Positions 12,507 through 13,036 of a stretch of 13,036 bases of DNA are shown in pieces. The notes beneath the pieces are model-generated. The model did not search any database, was not told where the DNA came from, and was given only the letters and a program-made list of their open reading frames with translations. Every line of letters starts with the position of its first letter. The stretch's first letter is position 1. Both the position numbers and the translations under genes were made by a program. Source of the stretch: Synergistaceae bacterium (GTDB taxonomy: Bacteria > Synergistota > Synergistia > Synergistales > Aminobacteriaceae); assembly GCA_031289165.1 (NCBI GenBank), contig JAITPZ010000133.1:1-13036 (forward strand), read 5' to 3'.

Positions 12507-13036
12507 ATGAAAAAGATTGTTTTAACGTGCCTGCTGATTCTGTGCGCGGCGGGAGTGGGAAATGCGGCGACTGATGCTACAGTCACTACCGCAGAGTGGC
12601 TGAAAGATGCGATATTGGACCCTACCTCTTCTGATATTTCTTTAGGAGACGATATAGCGCTCACGGAGAATATCACCATATCTCGCAGTTTAACGCTTCA
12701 AGGAAATGATAAATCCCTTTCGGGATCTTCCATCAGCATTATTAACGGAACGGTGGAGCTTATCGGTATTGAATTCCAAAACGCTACCAGTGGCGCGATT
12801 AGCGTATCTGAACCTGCTAATGCGCACTTTATGAACGGCAAATTTCACGATAATGCGGGTGGGGCTATAAGCGTCACGGGCGGAACGGCCTACTTTAATA
12901 ATAGCTCGTTTACCGGAAATACTGCGACGGCTGACGGAGGCGCGGTGAAGGTCACGGCAGGGGACGTCACCTTCGACGGAGTCACGTTCGGCGGGGCCGG
13001 CAGCGGTGATCCCAACAGCGCCCAAAATGGCGGTGC
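12507..13036 (+). CDS. Secreted beta-helix protein with Pmp-like GGA/FxxN motifs (5' part, runs off the window)
   Basis: The ORF is open from ATG 12507 to the window end (176 complete codons). GGAGG at 12496-12500 with 6-base spacing marks the start, only 3 bases after the previous stop. A signal peptide covers residues 1-20 (MKKIVLTCLLILCAAGVGNA). Then comes the usual entry of a right-handed beta-helix (WLKDAI, LGDDIALTENITISRSLTLQG). Short repeated rungs follow with FxxN motifs (FHDN 113-116, FTGN 135-138) and GGA[IV] motifs (GGAI 118-121, GGAV 144-147), as in chlamydial polymorphic membrane proteins and other surface adhesins. The likely role is a surface-exposed or secreted adhesin. The C-terminus, which would show an autotransporter barrel or a Synerg-CTERM tail, is outside the window. 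Codons in the first part are clearly more AT-rich than in neighbouring genes. Confidence 0.85.
   Translation, partial: MKKIVLTCLLILCAAGVGNAATDATVTTAEWLKDAILDPTSSDISLGDDIALTENITISRSLTLQGNDKSLSGSSISIINGTVELIGIEFQNATSGAISVSEPANAHFMNGKFHDNAGGAISVTGGTAYFNNSSFTGNTATADGGAVKVTAGDVTFDGVTFGGAGSGDPNSAQNGG

Overview
The window most likely comes from a Synergistota (Synergistetes) bacterium: a GC-rich, diderm genome with mostly G/C third codon positions. The best taxonomic evidence is the C-terminus of the 626-residue protein at 10623-12503. It reads as a Synerg-CTERM-type sorting tail: a GGSGCN motif, one hydrophobic helix and a terminal KRR. That tail class is known almost only from this phylum. The phylum call is inferred from this motif; no rRNA or marker gene is present.

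Layout, left to right. (1) 58-987, an unrecognised soluble 309-residue protein. (2) 988-1258, an AT-richer gap with an operator-like palindrome and weak promoter-like boxes. (3) 1259-4781, a MacAB-type efflux operon: a 33-residue membrane peptide, the periplasmic adaptor (MacA), the ABC ATPase and the FtsX-type permease. MacB is split into two genes, and a hairpin-rich repeat lies between them. (4) On the minus strand, converging on that operon, a membrane-anchored metallophosphoesterase (4852-5919, possibly starting at 6000). Upstream of it are a membrane PAS protein with a degenerate GGDEF domain (6163-7347) and a 39-residue hydrophobic ORF overlapping its start by ATGA. (5) Divergent on the plus strand, a HAD phosphatase (7681-8358) overlaps by ATGA a DUF255/YyaL-type thioredoxin-fold protein (8355-10400) whose CxxC has become SxxC. 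(6) 10401-10622, a leader region, then two secreted proteins in tandem: the Synerg-CTERM protein (10623-12503) and, 3 bases later, the start of a beta-helix protein with Pmp-like GGA/FxxN motifs (12507 to window end).

Functional picture. The window is mainly cell envelope: an efflux pump, a membrane phosphoesterase, a membrane sensor that has probably lost cyclase activity, and a surface or secreted pair. I see no tRNA, rRNA, CRISPR array, integrase or transposase. The most distinctive points are the two very small membrane ORFs placed directly before larger membrane genes, the catalytic losses in the GGDEF and thioredoxin-fold proteins, the intra-operon hairpin repeat, and a 4 x 18 bp in-frame tandem repeat in the PAS/GGDEF protein. 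No complete novel defence or mobile system is evident.
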